64,000 nucleotides of DNA. Origin: Diplonema papillatum (taxonomy: Eukaryota; Euglenozoa; Diplonemea; Diplonemida; Diplonemidae). Position 1 is the stretch's first letter. Every line of letters begins with the position of its first letter. Shown here one piece after another: positions 50,097-60,770 of this stretch. The stretch is taken from contig JAPJBO010000830.1 of the NCBI GenBank assembly GCA_030068145.1, positions 1 through 64,000 on the forward strand. The letters run 5' to 3'. Below the pieces are notes generated by a model. It had not been told where the DNA came from and did no database searches. It worked only from the letters and a program-made list of their open reading frames with translations. The position numbers and the translations under genes were made by a program.

Positions 50097-51219
50097 TTGA
50101 GCTTGCGATCGACTTCGAGCTGTTCAGCGGGCTGGCGCTGACACCTGTCAAAACTCGGCGGCGAGAGAAACGCAACCCGGGAGAGAAGGAGAAACGGTGG
50201 GTGGCGAGGGACGAACTACCATCGCCGCAGACGGCAGGCTTCTTCGACGGCGGCTCGCGGAACAACGGGACGCGAGGGGCCGTATCGGGTGCAGGAGCAG
50301 TGTACTGCCTCGAGGTAAAGAAACAGTGGGAAATCTCCCCGCCCCGATCGAGGAGCGAGCGACGAACAACATCGCAGAGTACACGGCCCTAGTCAAGGCA
50401 CTGCACCGACCAGGACCAACCGGGGCTGAGCGGAGAGCTGGTTGTTCGGGGGGACAGCGAACTTGTTGTTTCCGAAATGACAGGGAACGCGTCTGTTCCG
50501 AAGCGTTACGCCCGTACAAGGCGAGAGCGCAGGCGGAGGAAGCGGAGCTGCGGCAGAAGGGCGTCTTCGTGAAGTTAGAGCACGTGCCACGCGAGCAGAA
50601 CGTAGACGCCGACGCTCTGTCGAACCGCGCGATGGACGAAGTTCAGAGACGAGCGACGGCGGAATATCGCGACTCCGTGGCCGCGAAGTCACACGCGATG
50701 AAGAGCGCGATGCGACGCCTGGCAAAGATTGTAGAGAAGCCAGTGCATCCGGCACTCGAGATGCACGTCAACGTCCTGACATCTCTTGGAGGCGGAAACA
50801 TGGCCGGCCTCAATAAGAGGCCGCAGATGTCGAACCAGCAGGCCTTCGAAGACGTGATGCGCGCGTATGAGGCAGCCGCACGAGAGCAGACGGCGAAGAA
50901 GGCCGGCGACAAGGTGCGAGCCGTACCGCAAGCAGGACTCTGCAAAGTTGCGACGCTGAACGGCAGCTTTCGTCCCCAGATGCATTACCCGTCGGGATGG
51001 GAACGCAAGCAGGCCCGATGGAAACTCGAAGTCAAGCAGAAGAAACGAGCAGCGCAGAATGAGCGCAAGACGGGCACCAAGAGCAGATCAGGACGTTGGG
51101 ACCGTGCCAAGCCGAAGAAGGAGTCCAAAAGCGAAGCAACAGCACCAGCACGGAGACGCAATCCGAAGGCAGCCAAGCAGACCTCCCAGGGCAGGGGGGA
51201 ACCTGCGGTAGTGAAGTAA
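50097..51219 (+). pseudogene. LINE C-terminal part with RNase H domain
   Basis: Joined directly to the endonuclease start with the whole RT missing. It begins with FELAIDFELFSGLALTP (the shared LINE motif). After a frame change, TAGFFDGGSRNNG gives the first Asp of RNase H, NNIAEYTALVKAL the Glu, RGDSELVV the second Asp, and VKLEHVPREQNVDADALSNR the last His/Asp. At least two frameshifts separate these. A basic, helical C-terminal region of about 180 residues follows, ending at 51219. The internal deletion removes about 700 codons relative to a full element. Confidence 0.75.
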
Positions 51220-51465
51220 CGAAGCTCATCCGAGTGTCCGATGAAACCCCTTGTCAATACCACCCAACGACTGCGACGCGCGTGCGAAATGTCGGACGCT
51301 AGCGTCTGTCAAGAGCATGCGTGACTCAGCCGTGTTTTAAAGAGGCATCGGCTCACTCTGTCAAAGGACCATACCACTAATGCAACAAGAAGACGAAGTT
51401 TTGTGTAGAAGTGTGCTCGTCCAATGTAGCCGCCACCCCAATGAAGGCTGTTAAAAGGTTGGGAT

Positions 51466-52764
51466 AATTAGCTTATAGCCACCAAGAAACTTTTTATTTA
51501 GCTTATAGCCACAAAAAACTCTTTCTATAGCTTATAGCCACAAAAAACTTTTTTATTAGCTTCGAGCCACATTTTGCAAATTTTTGGTCATTTTTCTGAG
51601 TTGGCAAAATTTTGGCCGAAATTTTGGTCGAATTTTTGGTCAAATTTTTGGTCAAATTTTGGTCGATTTTTGGTCGATTTTTTCTGGTCAAAATTTTGGC
51701 CGAAAATTTGGTCAATTTTTTTGGTCTACAATTAGACTCCAATCCCGGAGAACACACCCATGGCGGGATTCGAACCATTTCCCCAGCCATTGACTGTGAC
51801 AACTGTGCGATTTGGATTCGAACTCAAGTTTCCATTTTCAAGTTTCAAGTTGCAAGTTTTAAGCTTCAATGTGTGGGATACGTTTGGGGGAGTCAAGGTG
51901 ATTCTGGGGTAGTCTAATCTCATCCCATTTCAACTTTGCATAGGTCTCGTTTACTTGGACCCCCTTTCTGCCGATTTGCGACTGCCGACTTGCGGCGCAA
52001 CACTTTGGCAACCATTGCGTTGTTAACTCTCTTCATCAGATTCCTGCAACCCGGCGGCATCTGGACGGCCGTAGTGGGAGCAAGGGGTGCAACACGCTAA
52101 AAGACTGGAAGTACCGGGCATGAATGTTGCGAGCATACGGGTGCTGAAAGAGAAACCGGGAAACATGATACATAGCTCGCAGAGTTCAGACCAGGGTACT
52201 TTTCGGTGACACTCTCTTTAACGCAAACGGCGGCAAGCTCTTTGTGGACGATTTTTCAAGTCGGTTCTTATGTAGCCTTCGGGCGTAAACACACGTGGGT
52301 GACCCTATCTAGACTGTTTCGAGTATCAGACTCCAAAAATTCAAGCAATGATAAGATGATACGACTGTTTCGAGTGATGAGATGATAAGACGTGGAGAAG
52401 GTTGGACTCGCTCCGGGTGGGCCCGAAGACCCCTACCTGCAGCGAAGATGAACGTGTGCAAATAGGTGTGGCCACTCCAGTAGCTGGCACAGCACGGCAA
52501 AGGGTTTTCTGGGTTCGAATTCCGTGTGTGATTTGTCTCAGATTGGCTAACAATTGACCAATTTTTTTGACCAACAGTTTTGACCGATTTTTCTTGAACA
52601 AATTTTTTGGCCAAAAAATTTGACCGATTTTTTTTGACCGATCTTTTTTGGCCAAAATTTTTGGCCAATTTTTTGACCAAAAAATTTTGACCAAAATTTT
52701 TGACCAAGTTTCACCAGGTGGCTATAAGCTAAATAAAAAGATTTGAAAGTGCTATAAGCTAATT
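51466..52764. mobile_element. Inverted-repeat element with repetitive ends, 1.3 kb
   Basis: AATTAGCTTATAGCCACC and a second AGCTTATAGCCAC at the left are mirrored by GTGGCTATAAGCTAAATAAA and GTGCTATAAGCTAATT at the right. Inside each end are arrays of TTTTGGTCAAATTTTTGG-type units, also inverted (51590-51730 versus 52555-52705). No transposase. The unit GTGGCTATAAGCTAAATAAA also occurs at 53700, past element A. Confidence 0.75.
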
Positions 52765-53686
52765 AATAAGCATTTATTCGGCAAGATAATTTCCGTTTAT
52801 TTTGTCGAGGTGTCGGTTTTAGTCCCGAGGGAGGCCCGAGGGGGGGTTTGCAACCCCGAGCCACGAGCGGAGCGAGTGGCGAGGGGTTGCAAACCCCCCC
52901 GAGGGCCTCCCGAGGGACTAAAACCGACACCGAGGCAAAATTGGCGGAAATTATTGCCGAATAAATGATTTTATTGGGAAAACTAAATTCCCGAGGGTGG
53001 AAACAAAACATCGTTGCTTGGACGGCGTGAAATTTTGATAAGTCGCGGGGAGTTGATGTGGTGTTAGTTTGCAACGCGAGTGCTCGGCCGCTTGCACATG
53101 CACAGCAGGCGATCAGCAGATGAACTCAGACAGCTGGAATCCAGTGTGCTCAGGCAGACCCACAGATGTTCTTGCAACGAGACTCAAGCACACTGAATTG
53201 GTACAAGTTTTCTACGCACTTGGACCTGGAATTCAGCATGGGTGAGTTCGCTGGCGGTGAACTTCATCTGACACTTACTGGGCTGGAGCGTTCACGGGAG
53301 GGGTTTTCTTCACAGGCCTTTGAGCACCGAGGATGAGACACCAATGAATTCGGCTCAAAACGAGCTCAAAACACGCGATTTCACTCACCACAGGGAGAAA
53401 AAAAATTTGCGAGGGGTCTCCCCTACAGATTTCTCTGTATAACCCCCACGCAAAAATAAACGTTTATTTTTTTCGCGATACGAAATAAATTTCATTTATT
53501 TTTTTCACCTGAAAATGGCTGGCGGCACAAAATAAATGCTGGCGGCACGAAATAAATTCCATAAATAAACTCGTTTATTTTTCCGGCCTGCGTAAACACA
53601 ATGGAATCCTGCCAAAAATAAACGAAGTTTCTCGTCACGCTCCGCAAGCCAGTTCCACCAGAGGGAATTTATTTTTCCCAATAAAA
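52765..53686 (+). mobile_element. Element A of a large inverted pair
   Basis: About 920 bp, beginning AATAAGCATTTATTCGGC and ending AATTTATTTTTCCCAATAAA. Near its left end lies a strong inner palindrome (GGTTTGCAACCCCGAGCCAC and its complement). The same sequence in reverse lies at 55245-56149. No coding frame carries a motif. Confidence 0.85.
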
Positions 53687-54028
53687 AGTTTTACTTTAGG
53701 TGGCTATAAGCTAAATAAAAAGCTAGCAGGTGGCTATTAGATAAAAAGCCCTAAAAGGTTTGACCCGAAACAAGTGCTTCCCCTGACCCTGAAAAAGTGG
53801 GGTTGCTCGACAGAGTTATTATTATACCTCTAGTCTCGGAAAAGAAGAAAGGACACAATTACACGTAAGACTGTACGTGGAGAAAGCAAGGCCTGTCCAA
53901 CAACAGTGATCACTGCAACCGCCTTTACCTACCTTCGATACCCTACCCCGCCTCAACGGTCAACCGGAGACTCGAGAATACCAGCTTCTTAGAAATAAGA
54001 CTCGAAGCAGTCCAAAATAACTTCGCAG

Positions 54029-54248
54029 GTGCCATGCGGATTGTCATCAACACTGTTGACTCTACTTCACGCACCGAGGTGCAGGAGGAGGTGGTGAAGG
54101 GAGGTTTGGAGCTTGCAATAGCGCTGCTGCAGGGTGGCAACCACGAAGTCCAGAGCTGGCTGCGGGATTACTTCTTTGCCCGGCGTGACGAGACGCTGTT
54201 CGTAGTCCTTCGAGACCGCATCACGAAGGCCATGTCAAGCATCGACAG
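54029..54248 (+). CDS. IP3 receptor exon 9
   Basis: The acceptor is CGCAG|GTGCCATG and the donor GACAG|GTCGCC. Starts phase 1, completing the Gly left by exon 8; ends phase 2. AMRIVINTVDSTS and GGLELAIALLQGGNHEVQ match the family's LVIDLIM...LLAIALLEGGNTTIQ, and FVVLRDRITKAMSS its FKVFYDRMKVAQQ. Very clear IP3R sequence. Confidence 0.9.
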
Positions 54249-54476
54249 GTCGCCTTTTCTTTCGCCCATTCTTCGCAATTTCTACTCGATCGAAAATCGA
54301 AAGACATGGCAAATTATTCAGAACACATGACACACGACGTGACGCGTGACACAGCGCAGAGATATAGCACGCTCATGTCACATGGCACGCGGCACAGGGC
54401 GCACGACACATCTTTCGTGACACATGGAAAGTCTGGGGGTTCTCTGCTCAAGCACTACCTATCCCCTTCCTTTCAG

Positions 54477-55144
54477 GTCGCTGTCGGAAGCGCAGAAGCG
54501 AGAAGAGAGCGGCGAGTGGAGTAGCGTGGCTGACCTGCCAATCGACTGCCCCGCTTCTCCGTCATTTGCAGGTCCGTTGTTTCACGTCGCGGAGACGATG
54601 CGCTTTCTGCAGCTGTGCACCGAAGGCCACAACACGGCTTTGCAAAACTACTTCCGAGTGCAGGAGGACAACGTTCAGTCACATGACTTGGTCCGGGAGT
54701 CGCTGAAGTTCCTGTCGTCCCTCAACTCTCTGCAGCGACAAGTACGCGGGCAAGAAGTCCAGATGTCCGACTTCTGCCTGCGAGCGGCCGTCCAGACGTG
54801 GAACACCCTGACCGAGTTCTGCCAAGGCCCCGTGCCCGATAACCAGACCACGTTGATCGAGGGAGACATCGGCCTTGAGGTCAACCGTGTCTTCCTCACC
54901 AAAGGCTCGGGGCCTCTGATCTCTGAAGTGCAGAACGCAGCTGTCATTACGATGCTGTCAGTCGTTGAGGGCTGTACTACTCTCTTCGCGCCCCTGAGCT
55001 TGCGCCGCAGCCTCAACCTCGACCTGCTCCTCGACCGCATCTGCAGCATCTCAGAAGACGAGCGAGAGGACACCGAGTTTGGGTACAACGTCTACCTTCT
55101 CCTCAGCTTCCTCTGCGACTACGATTCGTACAGCCAGTGGGAAG
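54477..55144 (+). CDS. IP3 receptor exon 10 (RIH-associated region)
   Basis: 222 codons plus split ends. The acceptor is TTCAG|GTCGCT, and its first base completes the Arg codon of exon 9; a likely donor is GGAAG|GTGCGC (phase 1). MRFLQLCTEGHNTALQNYFR matches the family's [21 protein letters not shown], and WNTLTEFCQGPVPDNQT its LTEYCQGPCHENQ. FGYNVYLLLSFLCDYDS matches the VGHNIYILA segment just before the channel. The six transmembrane helices should follow in later exons, but none are found in the remaining 8.8 kb. Confidence 0.92.
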
Positions 55145-55244
55145 GTGCGCGTTTTTGTTTTTTCTGAGATAGCAAAAACCGAGCGTAGCGAGCTTTTTGT
55201 GAGATGGTTTTATTGTGTGTCCAAACAACCAGGCCTGCTCTCTC

Positions 55245-56149
55245 ATTTTATTGGGAAAAATAAATTCCCTCTGGTGGAAATGGCTTGCGGAGCGTGACGA
55301 TAAATTTCGTTTATTTTTGGCAGGATTCCATTGTGTTTACGCAGGCCGGAAAAATAAACGAGTTTATTTATGGAATTTATTTCGTGTGCCAGCATTTATT
55401 TTGTGCCGCCAGCCATTTTCAGGTGAAAAAAATAAACGAAATTTATTTCGTATCGCGAAAAAAATAAACGTTTATTTTTGCGTGGAGGTTATACAGAGAA
55501 ATCTGTAGGGGAGACCCCTCGCAAATTTTTTTTTCTCCCTGTGGTGAGTGAAATCGCGTGTTTTGAGCTCGTTTTGAGCCGAATTCATTGGTGTCTCATC
55601 CTCGGTGCTCAAAGGCTCCCGTGAACGCTCCAGCCCAGTAAGTGTCAGATGAAGTTCACCGCCAGCGAACTCACCCATGCTGAATTCCAGGTCCAAGTGC
55701 GTAGAAAACTTGTACCAATTCAGTGTGCTTGAGTCTCGTTGCAAGAACATCTGTGGGTCTGCCTGAGCACACTGGATTCCAGCTGTCTGAGTTCATCTGC
55801 TGATCGCCTGCTGTGCATGTGCAAGCGGCCGAGCACTCGCGTTGCAAACTAACACCACATCAACTCCCCGCGACTTATCAAAATTTCACGCCGTCCAAGC
55901 AACGATGTTTTGTTTCCACCCTCGGGAATTTAGTTTTCCCAATAAAATCATTTATTCGGCAATAATTTCCGCCAATTTTGCCTCGGTGTCGGTTTTAGTC
56001 CCTCGGGAGGCCCTCTGGGGGGGTTTGCAACCCCTCGCCACTCGCTCCGCTCGTGGCTCGGGGTTGCAAACCCCCCCTCGGGCCTCCCTCGGGACTAAAA
56101 CCGACACCTCGACAAAATAAACGGAAATTATCTTGCCGAATAATAAGCA
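55245..56149 (-). mobile_element. Element B of the large inverted pair
   Basis: Reverse complement of element A over about 900 bp, with small changes: for example, A has a short extra GGGGTTTTCTTCACA where B lacks it. Together A and B flank IP3R exons 9 and 10. Its outer end meets element C head to head at 56144-56150. Confidence 0.85.
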
Positions 56150-57400
56150 TTTATTCGGCAAGATAATTTCCGTTTATTTTGTCGAGGTGTCGGTTTTAGT
56201 CCCGAGGGAGGCCCGAGGGGGGGTTTGCAACCCCGAGCCACGAGCGGAGCGAGTGGCGAGGGGTTGCAAACCCCCCCGAGGGCCTCCCGAGGGACTAAAA
56301 CCGACACCGAGGCAAAATTGGCGGAAATTATTGCCGAATAAATGATTTTATTGGGAAAAATAAATTCCCGAGGATGGAAAGAAAACCATACTGCTTTGCA
56401 GTTATGTTGGTGTCTAGCAGAACGTTGCGTAGCAAATGTGCACGGCAGAACGTTGTGTAAGACGTTGAGCATATTGCATTGCAGTTACGTTGGTGTTTAG
56501 CAGAACGTTGCGTAGCAAATGTGCGCGGCAGAACGTTGTGTGTCTGAGACATTGCGTAGCAGAACGTTGTGTAGGAGTGGAGTTGTTGTAAGTGACAGGT
56601 CACAGATCAATGTGCATGGTTGTTCTGCTGCAACTGGGGGAGTCCCGGCAGGTTGACGTTGTAGGTCACAACATACGATGCTGCTTGCATGGGCGCTTGC
56701 ATGAAGGACTGCACAGGTGCTGTCGTGCTGGGTAGGACTGTTGGATGAGCGCTGCTGACAAGTGTTGCGGTCGAGTTCTTGATAGCCACTGACGATGAAA
56801 CGTACTGGTTTGCAGCAGATGACGTGGCGTGGTTGAGCATAGCCTGGATCTGAGCCTGTGAGGCTCCCTGGTCTGCCGCAGACTGTGCTGCACCCCGCCG
56901 TACGCCATGTGATGTGACATCAATGCCCGCCGGACCGATCGGTTTTCTTCCTCTGTCCTTGGGCTGTTTTCACAGTTGGCAGGATCAGAAAGGATGAATT
57001 AGACTCAAAACGAGCTCAAAACACGCGATTTCACTCACCACAGGGAGAAAAAAAATTTTGCGAGGGGTCTCCCCTACAGATTTCTGCCTACGACCTTATT
57101 TTGCGCCGCCAGCTATTTTCAGTCGGAAAAATAAACGAATTTATTTCGCCGCCAGCTATTTTCAGTCGGAAAAATAAACGAATTTATTTCCCTAGGGACA
57201 ATAAATTTCATTTATTTGTTTCGACTGAAAATAGCTGGCGGCGCAAAATAAATTCCGAGATCGGAAAAAAATAAATTCGTGTATTTGTCCGGCCTGTTTA
57301 AACACAACGGAATCCTGTCAAAAAATAAACGAAATTTATCGTCACGCTCCTCAAGCCATTTCCACCAGAGGGAATTTATTTTTCCCAATAAATGCTTATT
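56144..57400 (+). mobile_element. Element C, with a different interior
   Basis: The left 230 bp (56151-56375) and right 400 bp (57000-57400) match element A, but the middle (about 56380-56990) is unrelated and includes a tandem-like CAGAACGTTGCGTAGCAAAT block. Its ends are TAATAAGCATTTATTCGG and the complement of TAATAAGCATTTATTGGG, a terminal inverted repeat. Confidence 0.8.
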
Positions 57401-57402
57401 AT

Positions 57403-58226
57403 TTTCTCGCACAAAAGATTCTCCAAAACTTTCTCCAAAATGCCGCCGAAGCCAAGCGCTAAAGTCGTGGCTGCAAAGGCGCGGGAAGCTGGCGATCGAA
57501 GTTCGCAAAGACGTGGTACTCCCCCGGCCGAACACCGTCGTGGTTCGCTGGTACACGTCAAAGGAGGCGAAGCTGAGTGGGGACCCGACGGAGAGAGCCT
57601 ACACGCTGCCCCCCTCACTCGTGATGGCGGTAAAAAAGTGGAAGCTCAGAGGAAAGGACTTCGATGCCGGAACAGTCCGCGAGCTGATGGCTGTCGCAAG
57701 GTCGGTGTTTCCCGAAGTGCAGGACCACAGTTGGTAGCGAGGTGCCCCACAACACTTGGCTCTGGGAGGTATGGACTGGGAACGGCTCCTGGCGGTGTCT
57801 CGACACAAGTCGAAAGAGGCGCTGAGGCGCTACTTGTGGGGGTGTGTTTCCCCGGACACGGCGTTGCAACAGGGCGGCAGCGATGCACGTGCCGACTGCG
57901 AAGAAGAGGAGGATGGAGGGGTGATTCTCCGTGTTGAACGCAGACAACGGGTGTCAACCAAGTGTCCTGTGTATGCCTCAGACGTGAAGTCGCGGATGAC
58001 CGAGCATCCGTTGGTGGCGTGGAGCCACGCGGCTGATGCGCGGGACGACACTCTGTTGGCAAGCCTGGTTAGTAGATTGGACCTCGGTGGGGACTTGGGC
58101 GAGCACGCTGAGGCGAATTATCACGATGCGGCTCCTTTGAGGACGATGCTGGTTGAGGAGGGCGCCACTTCGATAGTGCTGGATCACGAGCTGGCAATTG
58201 GGCGGCTAGCCTCGATGGCCTATTAG
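57403..58226 (+). pseudogene. Tyrosine recombinase of the second YR retroelement, broken
   Basis: 57440-57735 encodes the middle of a catalytic domain (VVVRWYTSKEAKLSGD, YTLPPSLVMAVKKWK). The H-x-x-R box reads HSW, then a TAG stop, then RGAPQHLALGGMDW, so the catalytic Arg codon itself is a stop. LLAVSRHKSKEALRRYL follows with the second His and the Tyr. The first catalytic Arg is missing upstream. The downstream frame (57756-58226) adds an acidic linker (EEEEDGG) before its stop. It precedes the RT, as in the element at 15292-19576. Confidence 0.8.
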
Positions 58227-58244
58227 CACGATGGTGCTCGTGCT

Positions 58245-60400
58245 GTGCACCGGAGGTGCACCGCGCCCTTGGATGCCGACAAGCGTGTTGACTATAGTGT
58301 CGTAGAATTGGGGTTGACGGGATGGGAGCGCAATGCCCTTCGGACATACGCGCAAGAGCCGATGCTCACCGACAGCAAAACCCGAACATCGATGACTTCC
58401 TTTGCGCTGGACTCGGAAGAGCTCGAGAAGGAGGCGATCGGCATCATCCGAGACCCAGAATCTCTCTTGGTGTGTTCAAGATCCCGAAGAAGAACGGCAA
58501 AGCGCGGCTGCTGGTTGACGGTCGGAAATTTGATGAGGCGTCTGCATCCCCACTGCCGCCAATTACGCCGACGCTCGAGGACATTGATGCTTTTGTGATG
58601 TCTTGGCGATTCTTTTGCACGCTGGATTTTTTGGGTTTCTTTCATCAGCTCCCCGTGGCGGAAGGGGTGGCGGCGTTGCTGGGATTTCGCACGCCGCATG
58701 GGTACTATCGTTTCAAGGTAGCGGTCCCCGGTATTGCGAGGGCGCCGTCGATGGCACAGCTCACGACGTGTGGGCTTCTTCGGGCGGCAGATCTGCTGAA
58801 GCAGGCGCTCGCCGTTTACGACGATGTTGCTGGCAGTCTCGATGCGACCCAGCTCGCCGCTGACAGGAAGAAATTTCTGCTGATGCTTGACGAGGCGGGT
58901 GTCACGGTGCGCGATGACAAGTGCTTGCCGATCTCCAGTGAGGGAGTATTTGATGGGGTTCTGCTGAACCTGGAGCGCAAGACTGTAGGCGTCGATCCTG
59001 AGTGGAGACATTTGGTTCTCTCGGAGCCGGTCCCTCAGGCTCTGACGTGCCGTAGTGCTGCTCATCATATTGGATGCTTGAGGTGGGCGCACTGGGTTAT
59101 GCGGAGGTCTATGGCGATCTACCCTGCTGTGCTAAGGTTAGCGAGGCAGTTAAATGCGTACTGTTTAACTGCAGCCTTGTGGGACCGCCGTCTATGTCTT
59201 TCTGACGAGCTGATGGGTGAGTTCCGGAAAGCAGAACAATGGTTGCGCGCGTGTGAGCCGCGGCTCCTGAAAGCCTACGGGCTGGCTTGGGATGTGTGGG
59301 CTGATGCCAGTGACTACGGTGTGCTATTTCGGTCCTACAGGGGGGGACTAAATACAATTGTGCACAATTGTATTCCAAGCACGCACGTCAATCCCTGCCC
59401 TGGCAGAACTTGACAGTTGTTGAATAGAATTGTCTTGGAATACAATTGTTTCTACAGAAGTCGCCTTGTCACGCGGCCAAGACGGAGACAGTCCGGCCAA
59501 GCTGCACGAGCCGATTCGTCCAAGCCTCCAGGCCGGACCAAGGGCGCCCACCAAAGCGCCACCTACAAACGCTCCGCCGACGAATGCGCCACCTTCCAAA
59601 ATCACTCTACTTCTCCACTGATTTTGCGCAATCTTCTACGGCCGGGCCGCAGCAGTAGATCTCGAGATAGTCGGCGACGCCAGCACTGGGCCGCAGTGGG
59701 CGTCGCCCTTCGCCACCGCCGACCACTTACGACAAACCACGTCCCTGCCGGGTCATCACGCTACTTAGTACGCTTGCGCAGTGACTCGTAATAGCCTACA
59801 AAGGTTTCACAACAGTCACTGACAACTTGACAAACGTGACCACCGGTCTCCAGTCTACCGGAGTCCAGACCTGTTGTGGAGGGTCCACGATTAGAAACCG
59901 TGTGCACAATTGTATTCCAAGGCAACTGCACCAAAACCAACAGTGTTCCAACACAATTGTATTCAGCTGGACGGACTCTGAAACCGGCCAAAAAAAAAGA
60001 CAATTGTATTCAAAGGATTCAAAGGACATAATTGTATTCCAAGGCAATTGTATTTAGCCCCCCCTCCCCCCCTGTAGACCCAGCAAGAGAGCTCGTTGTC
60101 AAGGGCTTGGTCGTCTTTTCCGGCGTTGAGACCACCTGTCCCCATTCGGCGGAGGGAGCTGTTTTGTGCAATTCTGGCTACGATGTTGGCAGACAAGATC
60201 ACACCTGAGGGGGGTGGCTTTGAACGTTTACCACGACAATGGCAATGCGGAGTCCAGGCAAAGAAAGCTCACCTCCTCGCACCCCGTGGAGAACCGCTGG
60301 TTGGCCAGCGGTTTGCGTATTGGTAGGGTTGTCAACACGCACTTGGTTGGCACCCGGAGTATGGTCGCTGATATGGACACCAGGATAGGCTGAACGCTCT
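58245..60400 (+). pseudogene. RT-RNase H of the second YR retroelement, interrupted
   Basis: 58245-58470 gives GLTGWERNALRTYAQEP and SEELEKEAIGIIRD. After a frame change, SLGVFKIPKKNGKARLLVDG opens the RT, with CTLDFLGFFHQLP (catalytic Asp), GIARAPSMAQL and VYDDVAGSL (intact Asp pair). RNase H starts with VWADASDYGVLF and is cut at 59337 by a TA-flanked element. Beyond it, RRRELFCAILATML continues the same domain, and after another frame change VYHDNGNAESRQRK and TRSMVADMDTRIG finish it. All four acidic RNase H positions can be placed in pieces. Confidence 0.82.
59338..60074. mobile_element. TA-flanked inverted-repeat element, 737 bp
   Basis: CAGGGGGGGACTAAATACAA at the left and TTGTATTTAGCCCCCCC...CCCCCTG at the right, flanked by TA (59336-59337, 60075-60076). 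It contains ACAATTGTGCACAATTGT palindromes at both ends and no protein. A second copy is at 61722-62409. It was inserted into the RNase H coding sequence of a retroelement. Confidence 0.88.
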
Positions 60401-60479
60401 CGTCTACTGTCCTATGCGCAAGGAGAAAAAGAGGGGGGTCGGTTCCTGCTCCGCAAGCCCCGGTCGCGCGGCGAGAACT

Positions 60480-60770
60480 GCCTGTGTCAGCACAGGTAGT
60501 GCATGAGAATGCTCCTGCCCGCAGTGCAGGTAACCCGAACAACCTCAGCCCGCAGAGCTGAGAAGCCAGCCCGCAGTGCTGTGAACCTCGGCCCGCAGTG
60601 CTGAGAAGGCAGCCCGCAGTGCTGCGAACAGAGCTTCAGCCCGCAGTGCTGAGTTGGCAGCCCGCAGTGCTACAACATCGCAAGCAGCCCGCTGTGCTGC
60701 TGACCGCTATGGGAGGGGGGTGATCCCGTGCACATCACAGGATCGACACAAGCGTGTCTCCCCAAAATCC
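60480..60770 (+). repeat. Minisatellite of CAGCCCGCAGTGCTG units
   Basis: About eight units of 20-28 bp with (C/G)AGCCCGCAGTGCTG, followed by GTGCACATCACAGGATCGAC. An inverted shorter copy is at 28868-29010. Confidence 0.85.

Larger units (their letters stand above)
44126..54028. other. IP3R intron 8 (9903 bp)
   Basis: The donor GG|GTATGC and acceptor CGCAG|GTGCCA join in matching phase (a Gly codon split 1+2). It holds a LINE fragment (44340-45320), the OTU/RNase H LINE (46048-51219), a 1.3-kb inverted-repeat element (51466-52764) and element A of the large inverted pair (52765-53686). No missed IP3R exon is apparent. Confidence 0.7.

Noticed and set aside
51755-51835. tRNA-like T-loop words (GGATTCGAACC, GGATTCGAACTC)
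   Set aside because: The words look like a T arm on the minus strand, but I could not pair the T stem or build acceptor, D and anticodon arms. GGGTTCGAATTCC near 52511 fails in the same way.
52810-52930. Inner palindrome of element A as a rho-independent terminator
   Set aside because: It is a transposon fold-back repeated three times in this window in a eukaryotic genome; there is no adjoining gene end or T tract.
60530-60700. CRISPR-like array
   Set aside because: Units are directly adjacent and diverged, without regular unique spacers. It is a minisatellite in a eukaryotic context.
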